A stretch of DNA of 15,754 bases from the NCBI GenBank assembly GCA_023415595.1, contig JAEZJW010000122.1:1-15754 (forward strand), read 5' to 3'. A program made the position numbers and the translations under genes. The stretch is from Bacillota bacterium (GTDB lineage: Bacteria; Bacillota; Clostridia; Lachnospirales; Lachnospiraceae). The notes under the pieces are model-generated. The model had not been told where the DNA came from and searched no databases. It saw only the letters and a program-made list of their open reading frames with translations. Shown one piece after another: positions 5,545-13,191 of the stretch (positions are counted from its first letter, which is position 1; the number at the start of each line of letters is the position of its first letter).

Positions 5545-5637
5545 GCCCAAATTCGCGGTTATAAAGAATTCAAGAAGCAGAATTCTTGGAATTCAAGAAG
5601 CAGAATTCTTTGAATTCACAAAGCAGAATTCTTGGGC
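5545..5637 (+). repeat. Three 23-base tandem repeats inside an inverted repeat, gnd leader
   Basis: Three head-to-tail 23-base units occupy 5566-5588, 5589-5611 and 5612-5634. Each begins GAATTCAAGAAG (GAATTCACAAAG in the third) and ends CAGAATTCTT plus G or T. Each unit has two GAATTC sites, giving six in 69 bases with alternating 14 and 9 base spacing. The array is bracketed by GCCCAA (5545-5550) and TTGGGC (5632-5637). In RNA, AAGAATTC can pair with GAATTCTT inside a unit, or TTCTTG with CAAGAA across a junction, so alternative hairpins compete. The ribosome site of gnd lies a few bases after the array. Confidence 0.93.
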
Positions 5638-5653
5638 AGAATGGAGGATTAAT

Positions 5654-7051
5654 ATGACAAAACAACAGGTCGGTGTGATAGGTCTCGCAGTGATGGGAAG
5701 AAATTTGGCTCTGAATATCGCTGATCATGGATATTCCATAGCAGTTTATAACCGCTCACCAGAGAAAACGGATGAATTACTAAAGGAAGCAGAGGGGAAG
5801 AATCTGATAGGCACTTATTCCCTGAAGGATTTTATAGATGCTTTGGAAATGCCCAGAAAAATCATCCTGATGGTCCAGGCCGGGGATGCAGTGGATCAAA
5901 CGATTCTGCAGCTTCTGCCCCTAATCAGTAAAGGTGATCTGATTATGGACGGAGGTAACTCCAATTATCAGGATACCATCCGTAGAAGTAAGGAACTGGA
6001 GGGCAGTGGTTATCATTATCTCGGAACAGGAATCTCCGGCGGAGAGGAAGGAGCCAGGAATGGTCCGGCAATTATGCCGGGCGGAGAGGAAGAAGCATAC
6101 CGGATGCTCGCGCCTGTACTAACCGCAATCTCAGCTAAGGTAGGGGAGGAGCCCTGCTGTACTTATATCGGTAAGGATGGTGCGGGACATTTTGTCAAAA
6201 TGGTTCATAACGGAATTGAATACGCGGATATGCAATTAATTTGCGAGGCGTACGATATTCTGAAGCGGGCGATAGGACTTACCCCTCCCGAATTCCATGA
6301 GGTATTCTCAGAATGGAATAAGGGAGAGCTGAACAGTTATCTGATTGATATTACGGCGGATATCTTTACGAAGAAGGACCCTGAGACAGGAAAATATCTG
6401 GTGGATCTGATCTTAGATTCTGCGGGACAGAAGGGAACAGGCAAGTGGACCGGACAGATTTCTCTTAATCTGGGAGTACCCACTCCGACCATAACTGCAG
6501 CAGTATATGAAAGATATCTTTCTGCCTTGAAGGAGGAACGGGTCCATGCCGCAAGTGTTCTGAAAGGACCGGGTATTCCGGACCATAAATCGAAGGATAT
6601 GGTAGAAGCAGTACGTCGGGCTCTCTATGCCAGCAAAATCTGCTCCTATGCCCAGGGCTTCGGTTTGATGAGGACGGCCTCCCTTACCTATGGATGGGAG
6701 CTTAAGCTTGGAGATATCGCTAAGATTTTCCGTGGTGGCTGCATCATCAGAGCACAGTTTTTAAATCATATTATGAGAGCCTATGAGAAGAATCCTGAGC
6801 TTAAGAATCTGTTACTGGAGGATTATTTCCGGGATGTCGTGGGTCAGTACCAGGTTGAGTGGAGAGAGGTCGTGAAGCTGGCGATCACAGCAGGAATATC
6901 GGTACCGGGCTTTAGCAGCGCTCTAAGCTTTTATGACAGCTACCGTTCCGAGGAGCTGCCGATGAATCTGCTTCAGGCACAGAGGGATTATTTCGGTGCC
7001 CATACCTATCAGAGAAAGGATATGGATGGAGTGTTCCATACCCAATGGTAA
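5654..7051 (+). CDS. gnd: 6-phosphogluconate dehydrogenase, decarboxylating
   Basis: Converts 6-phosphogluconate to ribulose 5-phosphate and CO2 with reduction of NAD(P)+, the second oxidation of the pentose phosphate pathway. The 465-residue length is typical. The Rossmann domain starts VGVIGLAVMGRNLALN. Asn33-Arg34-Ser35 after its second strand is the usual NADP-type feature. GNSNYQDT (101-108), the substrate signature GISGGEEGARNGPAIMPGG (126-144), and KMVHNGIEY (182-190) with catalytic-type Lys182 and Glu189 are intact. The start at 5654 is fixed by GGAGG at 5643-5647 and the family N-terminus. An in-frame ATG at 5504 would read through the repeats and is rejected. The gene follows the DUF1858 gene and precedes zwf. 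Confidence 0.97.
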   Translation: MTKQQVGVIGLAVMGRNLALNIADHGYSIAVYNRSPEKTDELLKEAEGKNLIGTYSLKDFIDALEMPRKIILMVQAGDAVDQTILQLLPLISKGDLIMDGGNSNYQDTIRRSKELEGSGYHYLGTGISGGEEGARNGPAIMPGGEEEAYRMLAPVLTAISAKVGEEPCCTYIGKDGAGHFVKMVHNGIEYADMQLICEAYDILKRAIGLTPPEFHEVFSEWNKGELNSYLIDITADIFTKKDPETGKYLVDLILDSAGQKGTGKWTGQISLNLGVPTPTITAAVYERYLSALKEERVHAASVLKGPGIPDHKSKDMVEAVRRALYASKICSYAQGFGLMRTASLTYGWELKLGDIAKIFRGGCIIRAQFLNHIMRAYEKNPELKNLLLEDYFRDVVGQYQVEWREVVKLAITAGISVPGFSSALSFYDSYRSEELPMNLLQAQRDYFGAHTYQRKDMDGVFHTQW

Positions 7052-7085
7052 CAGAAATAAACACAGAGATGTAATAACCCAAACA

Positions 7086-7108
7086 ATAACATTATGACTT
7101 AGTGTTAT
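7086..7108 (+). promoter_or_regulatory. Inverted repeat upstream of zwf
   Basis: ATAACATTA (7086-7094) and TAGTGTTAT (7100-7108) form a nine-base-pair inverted repeat with one G-T mismatch around five bases. TATGAT at 7106-7111 overlaps its right end and resembles a -10, but no -35 is visible. No T tract follows, so it is not an obvious terminator. An operator is possible. Confidence 0.4.
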
Positions 7109-7110
7109 GA

Positions 7111-7140
7111 TAGATACGGATGGATACAGATTGATACAGG
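7111..7140 (+). repeat. Three in-register 10-base GATAC repeats in front of zwf
   Basis: Three consecutive ten-base units, TAGATACGGA, TGGATACAGA and TTGATACAGG, share TnGATACrGr. A fourth copy, AAGATACAGG (7166-7175), lies after the palindrome and runs into the zwf ribosome site. A ten-base period places the motif on one face of the DNA helix. Confidence 0.85.
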
Positions 7141-7144
7141 AAAA

Positions 7145-7164
7145 CCGGCTGTCCGGACAGCCGG
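7145..7164 (+). repeat. 20-base perfect palindrome in the zwf leader
   Basis: CCGGCTGTCC is followed directly by its reverse complement GGACAGCCGG. It is much more G/C-rich than the surrounding intergenic sequence, ends 11 bases before the start of the zwf ribosome site (AAGGAGG, 7176-7182), and has no T tract. It may be a protein-binding site, or an RNA hairpin affecting stability or translation of zwf. Confidence 0.9.
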
Positions 7165-7189
7165 CAAGATACAGGAAGGAGGAATTCGT

Positions 7190-8698
7190 ATGTTAGCAGA
7201 AAACGGAAATCATCAGGGGGATGATAATTTGGCAGCAATTCTAGTAATCTTTGGCGGCACCGGCGATCTGACTCATCGAAAGCTGATGCCCGCATTATAT
7301 AATATGCTTTTGGACGGATTACTCCCGGAGCATTTTAAGGTGGTAGCAGTCGGACGCAGGGATAAAACCGAGGAGGAGTATCGAAAGGACATCCATGATT
7401 CTGTAGATAAGTACTCCAGAAATAAAATCAGTGAGAATCAATGGGAAATTCTTAAGAACATGATCCACTATTATCAGTTTGACTTTACTGATCAGGAAGG
7501 ATATCAGGGCCTAAAGGCATATCTTAAGGAGCTGGATCAGATTGCCGGGACATCAGGGAACCGGGTGTTCTATCTGGCAGTAGCTCCGGAGTATTTTGAA
7601 ACCATCGTTCAGGGGCTCCAGGGCAGTGATATGGCATATACGCCCGGAAGCTACAGCAGGCTGATTATTGAGAAGCCCTTCGGCAAGGATTTAAAAACTG
7701 CCAGAAAGCTTAATAATAAGCTGTTGGAGGTATTTGAGGAGAGCAGCATCTACCGGATCGATCATTACCTTGGAAAGGAAATGATTCAGAATATTATGGT
7801 ATTACGCTTCTGTAATTCCATTTTTGAGTCGATCTGGAATAATAAATTCATCGATAATATACAGATTTCACTGACAGAGAAGTTTGGAGTTGGCACCAGA
7901 GGCGGGTATTATGAGCATTCCGGTGCTATGAGGGATATGCTCCAGAACCATATCATGCAGATCCTTTCTCTGGTGGCGATGGAGCCTCCGGTGAATCTGA
8001 AGACGGATTCCATCCGTACCGAGAAGCTGAAGGTGATTCAGGCGATTGAGGATATCACCCCGGAATTCCTAAGAGATAATGTGGTATTCGGACAATATGG
8101 CAAAGGAACGGTGGACGGAGTACCTGTTCCGGGGTATCAGGAGGAGCTTAATGTTCCGGCAGATTCGAATACAGAAACCTTCGTGGCACTGAAGCTTCAC
8201 ATCAATAATTTCCGCTGGGCAGGTACACCGTTCTATATCAGGTCCGGTAAGAGGCTTGGAACCTGGTCGGCAGAGATTGTTATTCAGTTTAAGGACCTGC
8301 CGAATATCCTGTATTTTAAGGATAGAGATATACAGGAGCCGAATTTACTGGTGATCAGGATACAGCCCAGTGTCGGTGTATTCTTCCAGTTCAATACGAA
8401 GGATTTCAGCACCCATAATGGCATTATTCCGACGAAGATGGATACCAGCTATGTCAGCCCGACCCAGGGAAATACTCCGGAAGCGTATGAAAGGCTGATT
8501 TATGATATCCTCCGCGGAGATGCCACACTGTTCTCCCGTTGGGATGAGGTGGAAGCAGCCTGGACCGTAGCGGATCAGATCATCCGCTACCGTGAGCAGA
8601 GAAAGGCCAAGTTCCCCAATTATGACGCTGGCTCCATGGGTCCGGTCAGAGCCTTTGAGCTGCTTGCCCGTGACGGCAGAAAATGGTGGACGATATAA
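7190..8698 (+). CDS. zwf: Glucose-6-phosphate 1-dehydrogenase
   Basis: Oxidises glucose 6-phosphate to 6-phosphogluconolactone with reduction of NADP+, the entry step of the oxidative pentose phosphate pathway. The 502-residue length is typical. The nucleotide-binding motif FGGTGDLTHRKL spans 21-32. EKPFG is at 160-164 and the active-site signature RIDHYLGKE at 188-196. The catalytic-type histidine is His253 in RDMLQNHIMQ. The C-terminal beta+alpha domain is complete to WDEVEAAWTVAD and beyond. AAGGAGG at 7176-7182 supports the ATG at 7190. It follows gnd by 138 bases containing repeats and a palindrome. The usual gene for the intervening lactonase step is not next to it. Confidence 0.97.
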   Translation: MLAENGNHQGDDNLAAILVIFGGTGDLTHRKLMPALYNMLLDGLLPEHFKVVAVGRRDKTEEEYRKDIHDSVDKYSRNKISENQWEILKNMIHYYQFDFTDQEGYQGLKAYLKELDQIAGTSGNRVFYLAVAPEYFETIVQGLQGSDMAYTPGSYSRLIIEKPFGKDLKTARKLNNKLLEVFEESSIYRIDHYLGKEMIQNIMVLRFCNSIFESIWNNKFIDNIQISLTEKFGVGTRGGYYEHSGAMRDMLQNHIMQILSLVAMEPPVNLKTDSIRTEKLKVIQAIEDITPEFLRDNVVFGQYGKGTVDGVPVPGYQEELNVPADSNTETFVALKLHINNFRWAGTPFYIRSGKRLGTWSAEIVIQFKDLPNILYFKDRDIQEPNLLVIRIQPSVGVFFQFNTKDFSTHNGIIPTKMDTSYVSPTQGNTPEAYERLIYDILRGDATLFSRWDEVEAAWTVADQIIRYREQRKAKFPNYDAGSMGPVRAFELLARDGRKWWTI

Positions 8699-8770
8699 GG
8701 CACTTGCTTGTGTTATCGCATTCAGGTTATGAGTTCGAGGTTACGGATTTGATTGAGAGGAGATCTGTGG

Positions 8771-9412
8771 ATGAAGATAACTACGGAAACAATGAGAATA
8801 TATGATATCTCCATGCCGGTACTATCTTCCATGCCCGTCTATAAAGGGAAGGAGGAGAAAAGGCCGGAGCTTTGTATAGAAAGTGATTTTAGGACAGGAA
8901 CCGCATATGAAAGCAAGCTTCATATGAATCTGCATACCGGTACCCATATCGACCGACCGCTGCATATGATCCCCGGGGGTTCTACAGTAGAATCCCTGGA
9001 TTTATCACAGGTAGTAACTCCCTGCCTCGTTCTGGACCTAAAGGAGGTTCGGGATAAAATCTCGAAGGAGGATCTGATCGGAAAAAGGATACCGGAAGGA
9101 AGCTTCGTGCTGCTTAAGACCGGAAATTCCTTTGAGGATATTCTGGAGAAGGATTTTATCTATCTGGACAGAACCGGAGCGGAGTACCTAAAGGAGCATA
9201 AGGTTATCGGTGTCGGTATCGATTCTCTTGGGATAGAACGGAGTCAGCCGGAGCATGAAACACATATCCTGCTGCTTGGATCCGGAGCCGTGATATTAGA
9301 GGGCTTACGGCTGAAGGAAATCGAAGAGGGCGAATATCTGCTATCTGCGGCCCCGATCATGATAACCGGGGCAGAAGCGTCGCCTGTAAGAGCCTATCTG
9401 ATAAAAGCTTGA
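8771..9412 (+). CDS. Metal-dependent cyclase/hydrolase (kynurenine formamidase-like)
   Basis: A 213-residue member of the cyclase family that includes kynurenine formamidase and isatin hydrolase, metal-dependent enzymes that open amide or lactam bonds. The defining H-x-G-T-H-x-D-x-P-x-H motif is intact at His55 to His65 (HTGTHIDRPLH). Further conserved positions are Asp151 in GIDSLG, His162 and His165, and Glu178 in LEGLRL. The start at 8771 is preceded by AGAGGAGA at 8756-8763. An in-frame TTG at 8753 would lie inside that ribosome site, and ATG 8792 is a less likely alternative. It lies 72 bases after zwf with no terminator between, so co-transcription with zwf is likely. The substrate is unknown. 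Confidence 0.88.
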   Translation: MKITTETMRIYDISMPVLSSMPVYKGKEEKRPELCIESDFRTGTAYESKLHMNLHTGTHIDRPLHMIPGGSTVESLDLSQVVTPCLVLDLKEVRDKISKEDLIGKRIPEGSFVLLKTGNSFEDILEKDFIYLDRTGAEYLKEHKVIGVGIDSLGIERSQPEHETHILLLGSGAVILEGLRLKEIEEGEYLLSAAPIMITGAEASPVRAYLIKA

Positions 9413-9426
9413 TAATTATTCTTCTG

Positions 9427-9455
9427 TTGACAGATACTATGCCATATCATAAGAT
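9427..9455 (+). promoter_or_regulatory. Candidate sigma-A promoter of the APC permease gene
   Basis: A perfect -35, TTGACA (9427-9432), is followed after 17 bases by TAAGAT (9450-9455), four of six matches to the -10 consensus. Transcription would start near 9462, giving a leader of about 65 bases before the permease start at 9529. Confidence 0.65.
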
Positions 9456-9528
9456 AGAATAGTTATATATGGAAATAATTATAACTATTATGATGATCCA
9501 ATTTTATCAGAGAGGACTTTACAACAGG

Positions 9529-10866
9529 ATGAACAAGAGAATCTACGGACTATTTACTGCAATCACCATGATCACAGGAATTGTAATCGGATCTGGTATC
9601 TTCTTCAAATCGGATGATATCTTAAATTATACCGGAGGCAGTGTTCTGCTAGGTATCATTATATTTATCATCGCTGCTTTTGCAATCGTATTCGGATGTC
9701 TGGCTATATCACAGTTGGCCTCAAGAACCGACAAGCCGGGAGGTTTGGTCTCCTATGCGGAGGATTTTGTCGGTATGGGTGTCTCCTGTGCCTTCGGATG
9801 GTTTCATACCGTCCTGTATCTTCCGACCCTTGCTGCCATAGTATCCTGGGTATCCGGAATCTATATCTGCCAGCTCTTTGGCATAACGATTACACTTGAA
9901 AGCACTACCTTAATCGGTACAATCTGTCTTACAGCGTTATTTATCATTAATATCCTTTCTGCTAAGCTGGGTGGCTATGTTCAGAATGCCGCTATGGTGA
10001 TTAAATTAGTTCCTCTGTTAATCATTGCTTTAGCAGGGTTATTCTTAGGTAATCCGGGACAGACGATGGCTGACGATTTTCGTGGATTTGGAGCAGCAAC
10101 CGGAGATTTTACCTGGATTGCGGCATTTGCACCGATTGCCTTCTCCTTTGATGGCTGGATCGTATCCACTGCCATTTGCAGTGAAATCAAGAACAGTAAG
10201 AGAAATCTTCCTCTGGCTCTTACGATATCACCGCTGGTAATTCTGCTGGTCTATATTGCATATTTTGTTGGAATGTCATCACTGATCGGTCCCGGGGAAA
10301 TCTTAAAGCAAGGGGATGCTTCTGTGTATGTAGCATCCAATAAGCTTTTTGGTGATCTGGGTGCCCGTGCGATTTTGGTATTTGTTATTATATCTGTGCT
10401 GGGAACAGTAAACGGTCTTGTTCTGGCATTTATCCGTATGCCGTATTCCCTGGCACTTCGAAATATGGTACCCGGAAGTGCTTATCTGAAAAAGGAGAAT
10501 ACCAAATTTAACGGTATGCCGACAAATTCGGCCTTTATCGCATATCTGTTATCCCTTATCTGGATGTTGCTTCATTATATTACACAGAAGAAAGGCATGC
10601 GTGGAGATGTATCGGAGATTGCCATCGGTGTCAGCTATCTGAATTACATGGTATTATATTTTGCTGTCATCCGCCTGACGAAAAAGGGTGAGATTAAAGG
10701 CATCGGAAAAGGATATATCATTCCGATTCTTGCAAGTATTGGTTCCCTGGTCATCCTGTCGGGAAGTGTCACCCATGCGCTATTTCCTTACTATGCAGCT
10801 ATTTGCTTCATTATCATGTTCTTGGGTCTGTTGTATTACAGGAAGAACAGGCATAATATTACATGA
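9529..10866 (+). CDS. APC-family amino acid permease
   Basis: A 445-residue integral membrane protein with about 12 predicted hydrophobic helices, of the amino acid-polyamine-organocation superfamily. The first helix carries the substrate-binding signature GIVIGSGIFF (17-26 of the 445-residue form), seen in heteromeric-type exchangers and the SteT serine/threonine exchanger group. PIAFSFDGW and the preceding helices also fit the family. The start at 9529 was chosen because the protein then begins MNKRIYGLFTA, as family members do. An upstream in-frame ATG at 9469 would add 20 poorly conserved residues, and neither has an ideal ribosome site. Substrate cannot be read from sequence. Its stop codon lies 18 bases before the DUF438 gene, so the two are probably co-transcribed. 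Confidence 0.9.
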   Translation: MNKRIYGLFTAITMITGIVIGSGIFFKSDDILNYTGGSVLLGIIIFIIAAFAIVFGCLAISQLASRTDKPGGLVSYAEDFVGMGVSCAFGWFHTVLYLPTLAAIVSWVSGIYICQLFGITITLESTTLIGTICLTALFIINILSAKLGGYVQNAAMVIKLVPLLIIALAGLFLGNPGQTMADDFRGFGAATGDFTWIAAFAPIAFSFDGWIVSTAICSEIKNSKRNLPLALTISPLVILLVYIAYFVGMSSLIGPGEILKQGDASVYVASNKLFGDLGARAILVFVIISVLGTVNGLVLAFIRMPYSLALRNMVPGSAYLKKENTKFNGMPTNSAFIAYLLSLIWMLLHYITQKKGMRGDVSEIAIGVSYLNYMVLYFAVIRLTKKGEIKGIGKGYIIPILASIGSLVILSGSVTHALFPYYAAICFIIMFLGLLYYRKNRHNIT

Positions 10867-10884
10867 TTTGAAAGGAGGACACTT

Positions 10885-12114
10885 ATGAGTGAATATATCA
10901 ACAACAGGGAATATCGGCAGAAGATATTAAAGGAGCTGATTATGGAACTCCATGAAGGAAAATCCGTTGAAGAGGTCAAGGAGAGATTTTCGCAACTGAT
11001 CGAGGGTATCTCCCCGACGGAGATCTCCGCTATGGAGAATGCACTGATTAAGGAGGGCATGCCCGTATCCGAGGTTCAGCGGCTTTGTGATGTCCATGCG
11101 GCAGTTTTCAAGGGATCGATTGAGGAGATCCACCAGCCGGTCAATCAGGAGGAGAATCCCGGTCATCCGGTGCATACCTTTAAGCTGGAGAACAGGGCAC
11201 TGGAACGCCTGATAGAGAAGAGTGTCAAGCCTCTTTTAGAGGAGCTGAAGCAGGAAGACAGGAAGGAAACCCGTGAGAAATTATCGGAAGCCTTCACCAA
11301 GCTATGGGAACTGGATAAGCATTATCTCAGAAAGGAAAACCTTCTGTTTCCTTATATGGAGAAGTATGGAATCACGGCACCACCGAAGGTCATGTGGGGC
11401 GTGGATGATGAGATTAGGGATGCCATTAAGGAAGTCCGTGAATTATTAGGAAGTGACGGGAATTCAGGGCAGCTGATACCGAAAGCGGAAGCTGCGGCTG
11501 ACAGAGTGATTGAGATGATCTTCAAGGAGGAGAATATCCTTTTCCCGATGGTATTGGAAACCCTGACCGAGGACGAATGGCTGAAGATCGCCAGAGAGAG
11601 TCATGAGCTTGGCTACTGCTTATATGAGCCGAAGAAGGAATGGAAGCCGGTCCGCGTTAATGTGGAGGAGAAGGAGCAGAAGCAGGGCGAGGTACCTGCT
11701 GGAGATGGGTATCTGAAGTTTGATACCGGCATTATGACCCAGCCGGAACTGGAAGCCATGCTGGACACCTTACCTGTGGATGTCACCTTTGTGGATAAGG
11801 AGGGTGTTGTGAAATATTTCACCCAGGGGAAGGAGAGGATCTTCCCCAGAACGAAGGCTGTCATCGGAAGAAAGGTAGCGAATTGCCATCCGCCGGCCAG
11901 TGTCCATGTCGTTGAGAAGATTGTGGAGGACTTACAGTCCGGTGCTAAGGATCATGAGGACTTCTGGATCAAGATGGGCGGCAAGTATGTATTAATCCGC
12001 TATTTTGCTGTACGTGATAAGCAGGGAAACTTCTTAGGGACTCTGGAGTTCACTCAGGATATTGGCCCGATTCAGGAGATTGATGGTGAGAAGAGGCTGA
12101 TATCTGAGGAATAG
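10885..12114 (+). CDS. DUF438-hemerythrin-PAS sensor-like protein
   Basis: A 409-residue soluble protein with three modules. An N-terminal DUF438 domain covers about 1-80. A hemerythrin-like helical bundle follows (about 95-250), with candidate iron ligands such as His146 and Glu151 in HYLRKEN, Glu215 or 216 in FKEENILFP and His240 in ESHELGYCL. A C-terminal PAS-type domain covers about 280-395, with the family stretch NCHPPASVH at 333-341. The architecture suggests binding of O2 or NO by the di-iron site and signalling or redox work through PAS, but no output domain is present. AAAGGAGG at 10870-10877 gives a strong start. It follows the permease by 18 bases and ends before a terminator. It is related in concept to RIC and DUF1858 encoded upstream. 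Confidence 0.9.
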   Translation: MSEYINNREYRQKILKELIMELHEGKSVEEVKERFSQLIEGISPTEISAMENALIKEGMPVSEVQRLCDVHAAVFKGSIEEIHQPVNQEENPGHPVHTFKLENRALERLIEKSVKPLLEELKQEDRKETREKLSEAFTKLWELDKHYLRKENLLFPYMEKYGITAPPKVMWGVDDEIRDAIKEVRELLGSDGNSGQLIPKAEAAADRVIEMIFKEENILFPMVLETLTEDEWLKIARESHELGYCLYEPKKEWKPVRVNVEEKEQKQGEVPAGDGYLKFDTGIMTQPELEAMLDTLPVDVTFVDKEGVVKYFTQGKERIFPRTKAVIGRKVANCHPPASVHVVEKIVEDLQSGAKDHEDFWIKMGGKYVLIRYFAVRDKQGNFLGTLEFTQDIGPIQEIDGEKRLISEE

Positions 12115-12185
12115 CTGATGTCTTAGGAATAAGCGTCATAATAGATAGAATTATTTATGGCACAATACTGTTGGAATTTTAATAT

Positions 12186-12237
12186 AAACTGTATCGATAA
12201 CTCTCTGAACAGCCAGAGGTTTCGGTACAGTTTTTTT
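12186..12237 (+). terminator. Rho-independent terminator after the DUF438 gene
   Basis: A 19-base arm at 12186-12204 pairs with 12215-12233 with only two mismatches and one G-T pair, around a ten-base loop. The first eight pairs, AAACTGTA with TACAGTTT, are perfect. Seven T residues run from 12231 to 12237. It would end the permease-DUF438 transcript. Confidence 0.92.
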
Positions 12238-12273
12238 GTTAAAGCGAATGCGAGCAAAGTGATGTTTGTTCTC

Positions 12274-12302
12274 TTGACATTACAGGACAGAGAAACTAGA
12301 AT
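12274..12302 (+). promoter_or_regulatory. Sigma-A promoter of the DegV gene
   Basis: TTGACA (12274-12279), a 17-base spacer and TAGAAT (12297-12302) match the consensus in 11 of 12 positions. Transcription would start near 12309, about 31 bases before the start codon. Confidence 0.88.
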
Positions 12303-12339
12303 TGTCTTATGACCTGAAAGGTTAAAAGGAGAGCATATT

Positions 12340-13191
12340 ATGAATAATATTAAAATTCTGGCAGATAGTACCTGTGATTTATCAGAGGAGCTGATCAAAG
12401 CTCATGATATCGGAATCATTCCCCTGATGATTTCTCTTGGAAGTGATAATCTGAAGGACGGCATCGAGATAATGCCGGATGCTATATATGAATGGTCCGA
12501 TCATACCGGAGAGACACCTAAGACTGCTGCGCCGACCTTGGGGGATGCTGTGGATTTTCTGATGCCCTATGTCGAGAAGGATATGGAAATTATTTTCTTC
12601 GGTATCTCCGAAGCAATGTCTGCAACTTGTCAGGTACTAAGGCTGGCAGCCGAACAGATCGGTTATCATAAACTCTATGTTGTTAATTCCAAAAACCTGT
12701 CCACAGGAATTGGGCTCCAGGTGCTCCGGGCAGCAGAGCTGGCACTAAAGGGTTTTGGAGTTGAAGAAATACTGGAGGATAACCGGAATATCAACAGTAA
12801 AGTCCGTGCCAGCTTTGTCGTAGATACCCTTACCTTTCTTCACCGAGGCGGCAGATGCTCGGGTGTAGCCGCATTGCTTGCCAATACCCTGCGGCTGAAG
12901 CCTGAAATCATAGTCAGGGACGGGAAGATGGAGGTCGAGAAGAAATACCGCGGAAATAGTAAGGCAGCTCTGATGAAGTATTGTAAGGATAAAGAACCAC
13001 TCTTAAAGGATGCCGATCCCACCAGAGTTTTTATTACCCATTCCGGCTGTCCTAAAGATGTGGTAGAAGAGATTTCTGCCTTCTTAAGAAGTCTTGGGAT
13101 CTTCGGAGAGGTGCTGGAAACTCGTGCCGGCAGCGTGATATCGAGCCACTGCGGTCCGAATACCCTGGGAATATTGTATATAAGCCGTTAG
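12340..13191 (+). CDS. DegV family fatty-acid-binding protein
   Basis: DegV (FakB-type) proteins bind a fatty acid and present it to the kinase FakA for phosphorylation before entry into phospholipid synthesis. The 283-residue length is typical. The fold's markers are present: ADSTCDLS near the N-terminus (8-15), PKTAAPT (60-66) where many members have a T-S-Q-P-S type loop, FVVDTLTFLHRGGRCSG in the middle, and RAGSVISSHCGPNTLGILY at the end, with the fatty-acid head-group His-x-Gly-Pro. The usual S-x-x-L-S-G-T loop reads SEAMSATC here, so the Gly is replaced by Ala. A strong promoter and AAAAGGAGAG (12325-12334) support a single-gene unit. No FakA-like gene is adjacent. Confidence 0.92.
   Translation: MNNIKILADSTCDLSEELIKAHDIGIIPLMISLGSDNLKDGIEIMPDAIYEWSDHTGETPKTAAPTLGDAVDFLMPYVEKDMEIIFFGISEAMSATCQVLRLAAEQIGYHKLYVVNSKNLSTGIGLQVLRAAELALKGFGVEEILEDNRNINSKVRASFVVDTLTFLHRGGRCSGVAALLANTLRLKPEIIVRDGKMEVEKKYRGNSKAALMKYCKDKEPLLKDADPTRVFITHSGCPKDVVEEISAFLRSLGIFGEVLETRAGSVISSHCGPNTLGILYISR

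Noticed and set aside
5566..5634. CRISPR array
   Set aside because: The repeats are head to tail with no spacers, and no cas genes are present.
5504..5653. N-terminal extension of gnd by 50 residues through the 23-base repeats
   Set aside because: The extension overlaps the end of the DUF1858 gene and has no ribosome site. It stays in frame only because three 23-base copies total 69 bases. The family N-terminus and a good GGAGG point to 5654.
9469..9528. Upstream start of the APC permease adding 20 residues
   Set aside because: It would lie only a few bases after the predicted transcription start (about 9462) with no ribosome site. The family-like N-terminus begins at 9529.
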